From Schistosoma haematobium (lineage: Eukaryota > Platyhelminthes > Trematoda > Strigeidida > Schistosomatidae), in the NCBI RefSeq assembly GCF_000699445.3, contig NC_067195.1, positions 20,909,287 through 20,973,286 of the forward strand: a DNA stretch of 64,000 nt, given 5' to 3'. Under the pieces are notes generated by a model that had not been told where the DNA came from, made no database searches, and saw only the letters and a program-made list of their open reading frames with translations. Made by a program: the position numbers and the translations under genes. Below are positions 46,201-58,500 of this stretch, piece by piece; within the stretch, counting starts at the first letter, position 1, and every line of letters begins with the position of its first letter.

Positions 46201-49200
46201 TTGCTCAGGATATATAGTATGTATGTCAAAGGTATTTGGAAACATGTCAAATCAAAAAAAATTTTTGTCAATAACAGTGGAGTTTAAGATGAGTATGGGA
46301 ATCGGTCACAAATTTCCTATTTATTGAATATTAGTTCAGTGCCAAAATGTGGTTAGTTGCACTCTATCCTATTTATTAAGAGTAACTAAATTCGCCAGTA
46401 TCTATGGGGCTCATGGTGTCAGTCTTTCTTATTTCCGATAATTTCCCCGAAGTAGCTCGGATCGGGTAAAACGTCTGGATTGAGTCCTCTTAATCCATGA
46501 GATGTGTACAAATATCCCTGTCTTTATAATATTTTCCCCTTATTCTTGTATCCATAATTAGTTTATTAAGTGATAATCTAAAGCCTGGTAAGATAGTATT
46601 TGTTTAAACCAGTTTTTATTCTCTTTAGAAACATTTTCACTGCATACTATCTACAGAAGTTATGTTTACCAAATTCCACTAAGTGTGAACATCTTAAAGC
46701 TTTTTGTTTTCCAGTGTGCTTGTCAATTGAATATCAAATTGTTTCCTCGTTAGATTATTTTAATTGTATTATAGTTTGTATACACCATGTTTTTCTCCGG
46801 TCGTTTGTGTTGGTATCTAGTATGTATGAGTTACTCTGGAATGTACAGAACTTCAACTCATAACTTTCTAGTGTTGTGTCACTTGGGCCAATATCTTCCA
46901 AAAAAAGTAATGACTGTAACTAGTATTCTACATACACCTTACTGAATAGCGCAAGCATTTATAATACGTAGTTTCTGTGGTGTAATCACTTAATACGTCA
47001 AGTTATCTAACCAGCAATTAGTTCTTATATAACCACTTACATTATGCGCTTTCTTTTAGGTTCTGAAAATAATGTCATTCAAATTGTTCGTTTGGTCAAA
47101 CATCGCAGTTTGGAACCCATAATTGTATTTAGTTTCAGTAAAAAGGAGTGTGAAATCTATGCACTCCAATTAGCCAAATTCGATTTCACTACTGGTATGC
47201 TTATTTTTTCAAAATTTTTGGGTTGTAATCTAAGTTTTCCATGTAACTTCGATCCCAATATTCATGATTATTTTAGCAATGTTTCATGGATTGATATTAA
47301 AAAGTATTCATTATTATATCTAATGATATTAGACTTCTTTTTCTATCTGGTTATCTTTATCGCTTTTTTACCCTATTGTTGTTCATAAGTAACAGTTCCG
47401 TTAAATAAAGTTACCTCAATTTTTTTTACATCCCTGATGTTCCTCACCAAGTCTTGTTTACTAATGTTGAGACCAGTTAGAAAGTCAATAACCCAGACAA
47501 TTAGTAATGTAACTCTGTAAAATTAAAGTTAGGATTAGCATCTTTTTCTGTATTATGACCGTACAAAGTATGTAACTTAGTGACTTGAAATATTCCATAA
47601 CCCTGTACAGAATCAAAGTTACTTGCGATTTTGCTGTAACTAGAAATTCTCCGTCATATACCTTTATGATTTTCAAAAGTTTTTCATATTTGATATCTCA
47701 ACCTTGACCTTCCTCAGGTTTTGTTAGGTATGCAGAGGAATGTACTAATAATTATCGTGTTAAGTCGAATGGTGTCCTTGGACGTTAAATGGACATTTCC
47801 CATTAGTCGATGTTTGTTTCACATGTTAAATATTGTGTAAATGTTGTTTTCTATTTTTATGGTACGATGTGGTTTGTTTGTCTGGTATATAAATAGAGTA
47901 TGTCTGAAATACAATGATTAATAACTCAGAGGCTGTGGCTTGCGTTCTGGACTCAACTGGCTGGGCTAGACAGGGGAGCGGGACCAATCGGGACTCTAGG
48001 TCGTCCTTAAGTGTTATACGTGTCACTGAATCGATCGATAAAAACGCTGCTTATCAAAACCTGCAGTCACAAGTTACAACAGGTTTCCCAATGTGTGACA
48101 CACTTTATTTTTTCTTATGGTTTAATGCTTCTGATCTTATCACCTTTATTATTTGTTGGTTGACAATTTCTGTAATTATTGTTATCGGTTTTCTGTGTAT
48201 AGATGCAGAGAAAAAAGTCGTTGATGAAGTATTCCGCAATGCAATCGATGGTCTTTCACCTGAAGATCGCGCATTACCACAAGTTGAGAGTGTCTTACCA
48301 TTGCTTAAGCGTGGTATTGGTATACATCATGGTGGTCTTTTGCCTTTATTAAAGGAAACTATAGAAATATTATTTTCTGAGAATTTAATTAAAGTAAGCC
48401 TTCATTTTATGTCTGTTTACACTTGTCTTGCAACATCTGTATATAGAGGGTGTATATTAGTATCAGTCATGTGTTAGTCTTTCAATTTTATCATTAGTAA
48501 AAGATTCTAGTAATCTCACACTTACCCCTAGTGTTGTACTTTTTACTATCGACACATTGCTCGTACTCTATTTTATTGATCGAGGTGACTAGTTCCTATT
48601 TTATATTTATCTAGCAATCGTCTGTTTCGGTCAGTGCACAATAATCACGGAATATTAAAGTATTATGAACGGTTCAAGATACTTAGTGGTAATCTATTAT
48701 GAATTCATTGAGTTATTATCTGTTGATCTAAATTAGAATCCATGCATGCAAGCAAAGTTACGAAGACTTTACAATACCAGTTTTAGTACATAGACTACGT
48801 GACAATCAGGTTGTAAGAGTTGATCTAATCAAAGCTTTTATTCATGAACATGTTAATTTATTTACTTATTTCACGTTTGTATACGTTTATCGATTGCTTT
48901 TTTTGTAACACAAAGATGAAATAATCAAGATGAATACCAAAGTGGTGGAAGTAGTAGTATCAGTGGTAGTAAAAAGGATTAGGCGTGGAAGTATGCTTTA
49001 CGAAAATAGGAAGAACTCGTATAATAATAAGTATAAAATAATTTTGACATTTAAGATTTGTGAGAGAACAAAGAGTGAATACACCACTGACATTGTGACC
49101 TATTCCGATCTATCACTCAACGTCTATAATCACCGGTCGCGGTTATTGAGTGGGCCATTCGCGGCAACATATACCTAATCTCAACACTGGTCACTTGGTT

Positions 49201-52200
49201 GTTCCACAAAAGACGGGAAATTCTTCAAAAATACATATGATCAAAACCTGCAGCTTCACTATGTCTTCTACTTATAAAGGTCATGTTTCATGGCCATAAA
49301 GTAATATAGCTCAGTGTAAATGCTCTTTGGTTCACAGATGGGAGATCTCGCCTACACCATAAGTAACAAAACTTGGCAAAAGCCAACCGAACCATCTAAA
49401 TTCATGTCGTGAATTCGTCAGGGTAATAAAATATATTATTGTAAATGTATGTCTCAAGCAATTTTTCGGTAACTTAATTTCACTCAATATATATAGTGTT
49501 ATTAACTCGGAAATTAGATTTCTGAGGTTTCCTAAGTCAGCATCATGGTATATTAACAAGTGAGTGGGTTTCTAAAGACTGTATTTATCATTACTTTGAT
49601 AATTATTCTTTTCAATCATTTGCTGTTAACCCTACATTTTTTGCTTATTGTTTTATATGGATATTTAGTGTTTATTTGCTACAGAAACATTTGCCATGGG
49701 TTTAAATATGCCCGCTAGAACGGTCCTATTCACCTCGGCTCGTAAATATGATGGACAGTCTTATCGTTGGGTACGTAGATACAATCTTTAAGTATCTAAT
49801 TTGATATTTGTCTGTTTCTGAATTTCTTTTAACCATTGAAAATCGATACTAGGATATTATTGAAAGACAATACGACCACAGAATATGTTGTCATTATGTG
49901 TGATTAAATTATTTGTACCGAAGAATATCTCACGTTCCATGACTAATTTCTTCCTGTTTAACCGGCTTATTTTTGTGTTAGAATTCTTCTTACCTATACT
50001 AAAATATATGATGGAATGTGTGAAATCAAACTTCGAATAAAAGTTTTGTGCAGATATTGTAGATAATTGTTTTTACAAACCAACTAGTTCATATTTATTA
50101 TATATATATATATATTCAATTATCAAGACGAAATAATTTATTCACATCTTTAGTGTATCTTATATAAAACGATTCTGTTGTTCTTTTTTCATTCTTTTAT
50201 TCTCGATAAGTTTGGCAAAGTATAAAGCTCTGAGATAATAGTTAATTTTTAAGTTTAATCATAAACCACAGTGGTCTACATCGAGAACCTATAAATTTGG
50301 TTATGATTTGCTTTTAGATGTAAGCCACGAATAACCTACTTATATTTTTGTCTTTTTTCTTTAAAGATGTACATTTATTGTAGTATCTTGATTCGTTAAA
50401 CACCGTACTTGGATTTCTTCAATAAATGTGACTGCTGTTAGTTTTACAATCACAAGTTGAAACTCGTATCTTAAGAATACTCTAATTACCTGTTAAAATG
50501 TAGAGATTAATGTGATGAACATATCAGTCTGTCTAAGTATCTTTAGTTTGAGTAGTTCATCGAGTCGGCCCGTGATATAAAAGTTAACCTAAATTTTCTG
50601 GATTACTTTAGTTTCAACCTCGATATAATATCTAGCTGTTTATCCATTATCGTATAAACAACACGAAATCGCTCAACATTCGTATGTAGTTATGCATTTT
50701 CTGGATATTCCTCATGTATTTTGTTAATTCTAGTTTTTGATTACCGGTATCAACGTATCGTCCCTTACGTTTGATCGAATTGCGAAGCAATTAGTGAAAT
50801 AATAATAAAATACACTGTAATTTGTATCGCAAAGTGGATCAGTGGCCTAGTCGTTCGTACACTCTGTTGTCAAATAATGGACTACGGTTTCGAACACTAC
50901 CCCATCTCCGGTTTGTGGATTCAGTACCAGTAGTCTTCACATCTAAAATATGGTTGAAAATTAAGTACACGAATCTATACTTGCCGAATAAGTTCCATCC
51001 TAAAGTTTAAACTGGTTTTTATCAAAGTGTAAGCGAATGAATGATTAGGAAATCAGTAGTTCATTCCATACATAGTGAATGTACTTTCTGGTATTTATTC
51101 TCCATTATATACAACCATTAGTCCGTATTTATCTATTTTCCGTTGCTTCTATTATATTAAATTACTTATAAATGTTACAGTTTGAACTGATTCACGGTTA
51201 TATCACATTCTACGTTAACAAAAAAAAATTCAAACTTATTTCCTTATCACACATTGTAATCTGTATGTTTGACTATTATTAATATGTAATCTTCTGATCA
51301 AGTTTGTTACTTAAGCACTTTTATCTAACTTATACTACTTTAGTTTTCCAATGTCTTTATCTCCTTCTATAAGAACAATTTATAATGATCAGATAGATTG
51401 AATACCTTTGTTTTCCTGTATAAGGTTCCTATCATTTTGATTTTCTGTTTCTCTGTCAGATGAAAATTTTTTCGTATATCCATAACGTGTATTTTGTATA
51501 ACAGTCCGCTCTATTCGATCATTGTTGTATAAGTGGACATACGAGAGTGGAAAAGCAAAACACATGGTGGTATCAACATTTTACGTCAACTTATATTACC
51601 AGGTGATCTTTTTATGAGTGCAATAAAACTGCACAATGATTGTTTATATTTATAACACTCCAAAACATTACTTTCTATGTTGTATAAGTTAAATAATATC
51701 TAGATTTAGTTTCTTTCATATAAAGGGTTAAATACCTAAAAGACATAAAATTGAGTCGACTGTGATCAATAATTTACTGAAGTAACCAAATGTCCTGGGC
51801 GGGAGAATATTATAAGACTCCCATGTAAATAAATGAACCTGATTAAATTCAAAAGTTTGTATATATCAAGTCTATCGTGTTTATAAAAATTTCATAATTC
51901 CCATTACCAAGTTGCAAATCTATAGTAAGTAAAACATTTTAAATAGCTATTAGAATATTATTAAGGTTGCTTGCTTAAAAACCAGACTGCTACAACACCG
52001 ATAATATACTGTGATAATTATTGCGTCTGCTGTTTAGAATTAAAGTAAGTGTTTGACTTTCATTGTCAAAACTGGATTCTTATGGATATTCATATTATGC
52101 TGTCGATCCAAGATGAATAAGAAATCTTTTTATATCGAATGCTTATCATTCACAAAGAAAATATTCATATTATAATTTCCTCATATCTATGAACTAACAA

Positions 52201-55200
52201 AAATCCATTGAGTGAACTTAATAAAATGAAATACATACTATATTTGACAGACATTATATTACTTTAGGGTTTCATTCCTCACAACTTTTAGCAGTTAGAA
52301 AGCAAGCCAAATATTAACCACCAGTTCATTTCTGTTAAAATTTGTTCTTTCATTTGTAAGGACTTCAGTCGGTGCTACACAGCGATTTGCTAAGTGTTGA
52401 GAAAAACATCCAACTGATAGTTTGTAATTTTCCAATCCAAATAATTTGATGACTCAAGCTTCATTTTAACTTTAATTAACGTTGTTGAGTCGGCTTTCGG
52501 AGAACTTCAACGGAGCCTCCAGAGGCCCAAAAGGAGCCAAAGAGTCCTAGTCAATCACAGCACGAAGGAGCATTCTAGAATTCCAACGTGGCGTGCTACT
52601 ATTGGTCAGTAACATAATATGTCGTTAACGGATTGGCTGAAATATGATGTTGATTTAACAAATTTCAACATCTATAAATACCCATGCTTTCTGTACAACA
52701 ATGAACCTTGGAGTAGAGTATTTTCTCTCATACTTGCGTCTTCTCTCTGGTGTTCAAGTCGCTGTGTAGTTCTAGCGTGCGGGTCATCGGAATAGCTTAG
52801 GAAATAAATATAGCGTTCAGTCGACAAGATTTATCAAACGTTTTCCACATTTAAATACTAATTCAGTCAAACTTCGAATCATCAACTTTTTATCTTGTCA
52901 GTAATCGACTCACTAACTATTTACTGGCTCTTCTGTGAGACAGTTTATTAGGTTGTCTTAAAATACATTGGCTGTTGAGTGCTATAGCTACAGTCTTTGT
53001 TTATGCACTATACTTTATTTCCATTCTTATCAGATATTTCTTTTTGAAAAGTTTTCGTACTAAGAATCCACTTAGACCTTTTCTGGTGACCGCGCCTATA
53101 TCTTACTTGTTACTGCATTTTGCCTGGCAGTTGATATCAGCTGTTTTCCCAGTGGAGGTATTTGGTTAACGACTATTTCCTGGCTGACTTTTACTCTTGA
53201 CCATCATCATCATGAAAATATTTATTTCGAATTAATTGGAAGCATGTCGTTATATTTATCTGGAATCAATTATGAATAAACCCTATAACTATAGAAGTTG
53301 CAGATGTGTGGAATTTTAATGAACAATCATGTCTTCTATGGTTGACTGATTACTCCGTGATATTGTTACCGGTAAAAAAACTGGAGAAAAGTTTTAGAGT
53401 TTATAAAGTTTATAGAGGGAATAAATGACCTACGGGATATCGAGTTTCTTTCCTTTCTCTTTACGTGAACATCATGAGTATATACTCTACAGCAAACAGC
53501 TTTTCAGTGCATTAATTTTCACTAGCTATTTTATTGATACTGATTGGTTGTAAAAGCCATTGTTCAAAATATATTAGTACCCTTATAACTAATATTTTGT
53601 TATTAATTATTTCATACAGATAACATCAGGTGAATATATTCAAATGTCTGGTCGTGCTGGTCGTCGTGGTAAAGACGATAGTGGTACTGTAATTCTAATG
53701 GTTGATGAAAGTATGACTAGTGAACTAGCTCATCAAATTATGATGGGTCCACCACCCCCACTGAATTCAGCTTTTCATATCACTTATAATATGCTGTTAA
53801 ATTTATTGCGTGTTGAAGAAATTAATCCGGAATACATGATGGAGAGAAGCTTTTGCCAATTCCAAAATTTTGCCAGTCTTCCTAATATGTATAAAGGTAG
53901 TGTTGATTTGATACAAAACTCAAGTAGAATCTCAGTTTTATTTGGATAGGTTTACGAGTTGTTTATACATTCTTATAACTTTATTCTATAAAAAAGACTT
54001 TGAACTATGAATAGTAAAATAATTCATTCTTTTTTCTGTGGGGACGTCTCCCGGTAAACTCATGGAAGCTCTGAACGAGCCGAAGATATTACATCCAGTC
54101 ATCGTTTGGAAGGACATTCCGGAATCTCGACATGCAGCTTCCCGACTGGGCATATTCTAAAAACCTACATGCGGATTGACTGATTATAATGATGATTTTG
54201 TTTGTACTAAGAACTAAAAATACCCGAGCGTTTTGTACCGTATTTGACACTGGTTAGGATAAGATTCCATTCCACTCGCCTTCTTTCTTCTTACTTGGGA
54301 CTTGGAGAGTTCAAGCGTTCGAATTTTCATATTGTACTCGGTATAGCAAAAATTCAACTTCGAGATAAAATATTTCTATTTTGATTCACCAATGTCACAG
54401 TAAGCATTTCATTGATCTATCCGCTATTTCGATGCTGGTGACTTAATTATTCAAAAGTTACTTCGATAATCTCCATTATGCTTGATTTTTATGGAGAAAA
54501 TTGTAACTTTCTTGTTAATTTTGAATAATTGCTACTAATTTTGATGTTGCAAACATTAACCGTTACCAGTTTTTTCGTTTCAGGCGTCAAAACAACTTAT
54601 CAGTTCGTCTTCCTGTCATGTGTCATCAAATATCTTCCAAAGTTTTTTTAATATTTCTACTGTAAATCCCTATGCATAATTCATTTTTGTCTATCACTGA
54701 TAAGCTTAATATTCTAGCTTAAGAATCGGAAGTAAGTGTACATATGCATAATTTGGTATGAACTTGTAACACTAAAGAATTCAATATAATGTTACTTACA
54801 GTTTCAAATTCACACTGTACTTGTTTGTCTTCTCATATGAGATTACCTTTTCTTATTTCCCTACCTGATTGAATAATCACTTTCTTAATGATTTTATTCA
54901 TCAAACTCATTCTTTTTTTTCAAGTAATATAAAGCTGGTTTTTATTATTATATATTTTTGTTGCTGACAGTACAAATTGACAGAGCAGCTAAAATAGACA
55001 GTTCAAACTATTATCGTGGCAAAAACTGCTAATCAATTTAAACGGATACTTTGTTATATGGAATCAAACTTTGTTGATACCTTTGATTACGAAAATTTAT
55101 CAGTATTCCGAAAGTTATATCATTTACATTATACCCACATTAGATCTTATTTACTATGGTAGACTCAAAGAATAATATCAGGTTATCGAGTGATTTGTAA

Positions 55201-55540
55201 TTACTACTACAAAACGGTTACAAAATATGCTAATTTACATAATCACTAATGTATGTTGCAATACCTTACCTCTCTCATTAGTTATTTCCCCACCACCCTA
55301 TTTCAATGAAGCTTATTTCAAAATGTAGGTTTTTTGAAAATGTTTATTTTTACTTTTAGAATTGAATGAATTACGTGCCACTTATGCATCAACTGTTGTT
55401 GATGATGAAGAATCCGTCGAATCATATCATCAAATTCAATTATGCTTCGATGAACTAGTTGGACAGCAGTGGCAGTATATAAGACGTCCGCAGTACATAG
55501 TACCTTTTCTTCAACCAGGTCGTCTTGTTAAAGTAAGCGT

Positions 55541-55596
<56 letters not shown>

Positions 55597-58500
55597 CGAG
55601 TTGACTAACTGCAGATAGTAAAATAATTCCAAGAAGTTGTCTTTAAATAGTAATTAAAACTATGCTGTGATCATCTGTACCATGATAATCAAATTGATCA
55701 ATGAATCATATACAGTTATTAAGCTGAGCGATATAAAACTAGTACACTATATTTAATGTCAAATTTTCCATGTAGTAAATTTTTGAGATGTTTTTTCGTA
55801 TACGAAAAGAAATGTTTTGGAGCTTTACAGAATGAATATTCTCCCGTAACTGTGTAACAATTGGTACCATTCTGATTAGAAGTTATTAAATCTTTTTACT
55901 CTAGATACGTACTTATATGTGGAATCTTTCAAAAATGGTGTTTTCAGATTTTATTACACACGGTTTCGTATCATAAATGACAGTTTTTAACTAAATTTAA
56001 AGTGATGTAATCAAGACGACATTTTACTTTCAGTAAATTAGTCTCAGAGTACACTTCTTATGTCACATAACATGAATGAGTTTGTCGATCATTTGTGGTA
56101 TTTTCTGAAAAGTGGTGTTATGTGTTTTTTTAATTTTCCTTTCTCCACTGGTTTTATTGTAGATGTGTAGAGGTCACTGACGAGGAAATTTGATGTTTCT
56201 TCAGTAGATAATCATGGAAAGACTAATCCTAAAAATTGTATAACACTTTGCCAGTTCGTCATGCCTCGAATATATCTGGGTGATTTTTAGTCATTTATTC
56301 AAGTCAAGTGTATATTGTTTATGAGGAGATCCGTTTTCAAAATATAACAAATTTATTTAAAATGACTATTTTTTTTATAGAAATATGCATCCCATAGTAT
56401 AATTAGCAATGATTAAAGCTTTTCACTTAATTCACATAGTGTGCCTAAGATAATTGTTAGAGTCTATAATAATAATGACCAAAGATCTTAGTATTCTTTA
56501 CGTCTGTATATTTCTTTTGTCAAATTTCTATTAATCTCTTTTGTCATAGATTGTTGTTCAATCCATCTCATACGGATGGGGAGCTGTGATCAATCTGAAA
56601 AAACGTCAGCGTAAAGACAGGTCATCTACACCTGAATCATTTTATATACTTGATTGTTTATTATGCACCAATCCATCTAGATCGAATTCAGAAGAATCTG
56701 GTTGTGATTTACCTAGTGGGAATCCAGTAGATAACTCGGAAATTTCAAATTCAGTTACTGCTACTGGTAGTGATACATCACCGATGGCTGAGATTATTCC
56801 TGTACGACTAGATTGTGTTGTTGGTATTAGTGCTGTACGTTTAGTTGTTCCAAATGATCTTCGTTCAAAAGAGGCTAGACAAGGTGTTTTAAATGCAATA
56901 GAAAAAGTGAAAATTCGTATGGGTGGTAGTTTACCAGTTTTAGATCCTATTGCAGATATGCACATTAATGATCCACGATTCCTGGAAGTAAATGAGGTAA
57001 GTATAAAGAAATGTGTACGTTTATTTTGAAGCTTGTTGTGACTTGATGTCCGACTTTATCACGTGATTTATCCACCAATCAGAATATGACTTATACAATC
57101 TTAGCACTGTGCCAAACCAATGACGTTCGACCGGTATGAGCAGCCTAGCGTCCTTATTGGTCCTATGTCCGCCTAGCCCGTCCACTTGAGTCCAGAACAC
57201 CAATACCAGCTTCCACTACGCGAATCGAATAATTTATTTCAGACATACTGGGCTTATATATCAACCAAACAGACCCCAACGCACCATAAAATAGTAAATA
57301 ACATTTGCGCACAGTAAAGCCAAAAAGTGGCTGTGAACGTGGGAGGCAGTAGTCAATAAACTGAACATAGCTTAAGAACCGTAAATCGTACAATAATAAA
57401 TAATAGGTCAAAATAAAGCTTATAACAAGGGGAATATAGACATACATAATCTAGTTACTGAATATTTATACCATAAGAATATATAAATAATAGTAGTCCA
57501 TTAATAAGCCTCAGACGTTACTCGTAATGTAATCTTCACTAGGATATAACAAAGCTAGTTTTGTTACCGAATACCATCGGCAGGAAAGAGTGGCATTCAA
57601 ACTAGGAAGTACTGGGTAGCTGCATCGTCTTTTGGGGCTTCTCAGTAATGGACACTCATCTTCACACTGATGTAGAACTGATTTGAAAAATCTGGACAGC
57701 TTGAGCTTATAACCGTAGTCTATGTTTATAGACGTTGAGTAATTTCTTAAGTCTCAATAGTTGAGTTCCACTCATCGTCCATTAAATTTAGGGTTATTCT
57801 ATATTTCAATGCTTCGGTCCTATTTATTCCCGTTCAATATATTTTTTTGTAAGTGGGTCTATACTTAATGTTTTAATCTGCATACAAACTGAGTAATACA
57901 TTACCTCACAACCTTGTGATTTTTTTTTTATGTTTTAGAAAGTTACTGCTTTTCAAGAGAGACTACAGCATCATTGGCTTCATGATGACCCACGTCTTTC
58001 AGAACTTTCGAAAGTTTATAGAAAGAAAGAGCAACTTCGCAAACGTATCGATGCTCTTACAGCTAATCTGAATAGTAAAGTTTCTTTAATTCAATTGGAA
58101 GAACTATCGGCTCGTAAACGTGTATTAAGACGATTAAATTTCGTTTCTGAATATGACGTAATTGAGTTAAAAGGTTGTGTAGCCTGTGAAATCACCTCGG
58201 CAGATGAGTTATTATTAACAGAACTTTTATTTGATGGGGTATTCAATAGACTGTCGTCTGAGCATATTGCAGCATTACTTTCTTGCTTTGTATTTGAGGA
58301 AAGAGCTTCGGAAATGCCCAAATTAACTAAGGAATTATCTGATGCTCTGCGTACATTACAAGTAAATCATTGTCGATCATATTCTTAGTACTTTTGTACA
58401 TCGTTAATAAGTGTTTATTGTTGAGAATTTTTAAAATCGTATGAGATAACTGTCAAACCTTTTCCTGAATTTCATTTGTTTTGCACTTGTTATTCGCTTA

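Larger units (their letters stand above)
49771..53619 (+). other. MTR4 intron 9 (3.85 kb)
   Basis: The largest intron after intron 1 and intergenic-like in composition. It contains a short TA repeat (~50098-50115), a tRNA-like SINE piece (50822-50935) and a solo LTR (52483-52836). Confidence 0.6.

Noticed and set aside
47914..48477. 187-codon ORF overlapping MTR4 exon 8
   Set aside because: Only 48203-48393 is MTR4 coding. The part before it is intron containing an R1 repeat fragment, and the part after 48393 is read-through past a GTAAGC donor.
50822..50935. Functional tRNA gene
   Set aside because: Box A and B are recognisable but no complete cloverleaf with acceptor and anticodon stems could be formed, so it is treated as a SINE piece.
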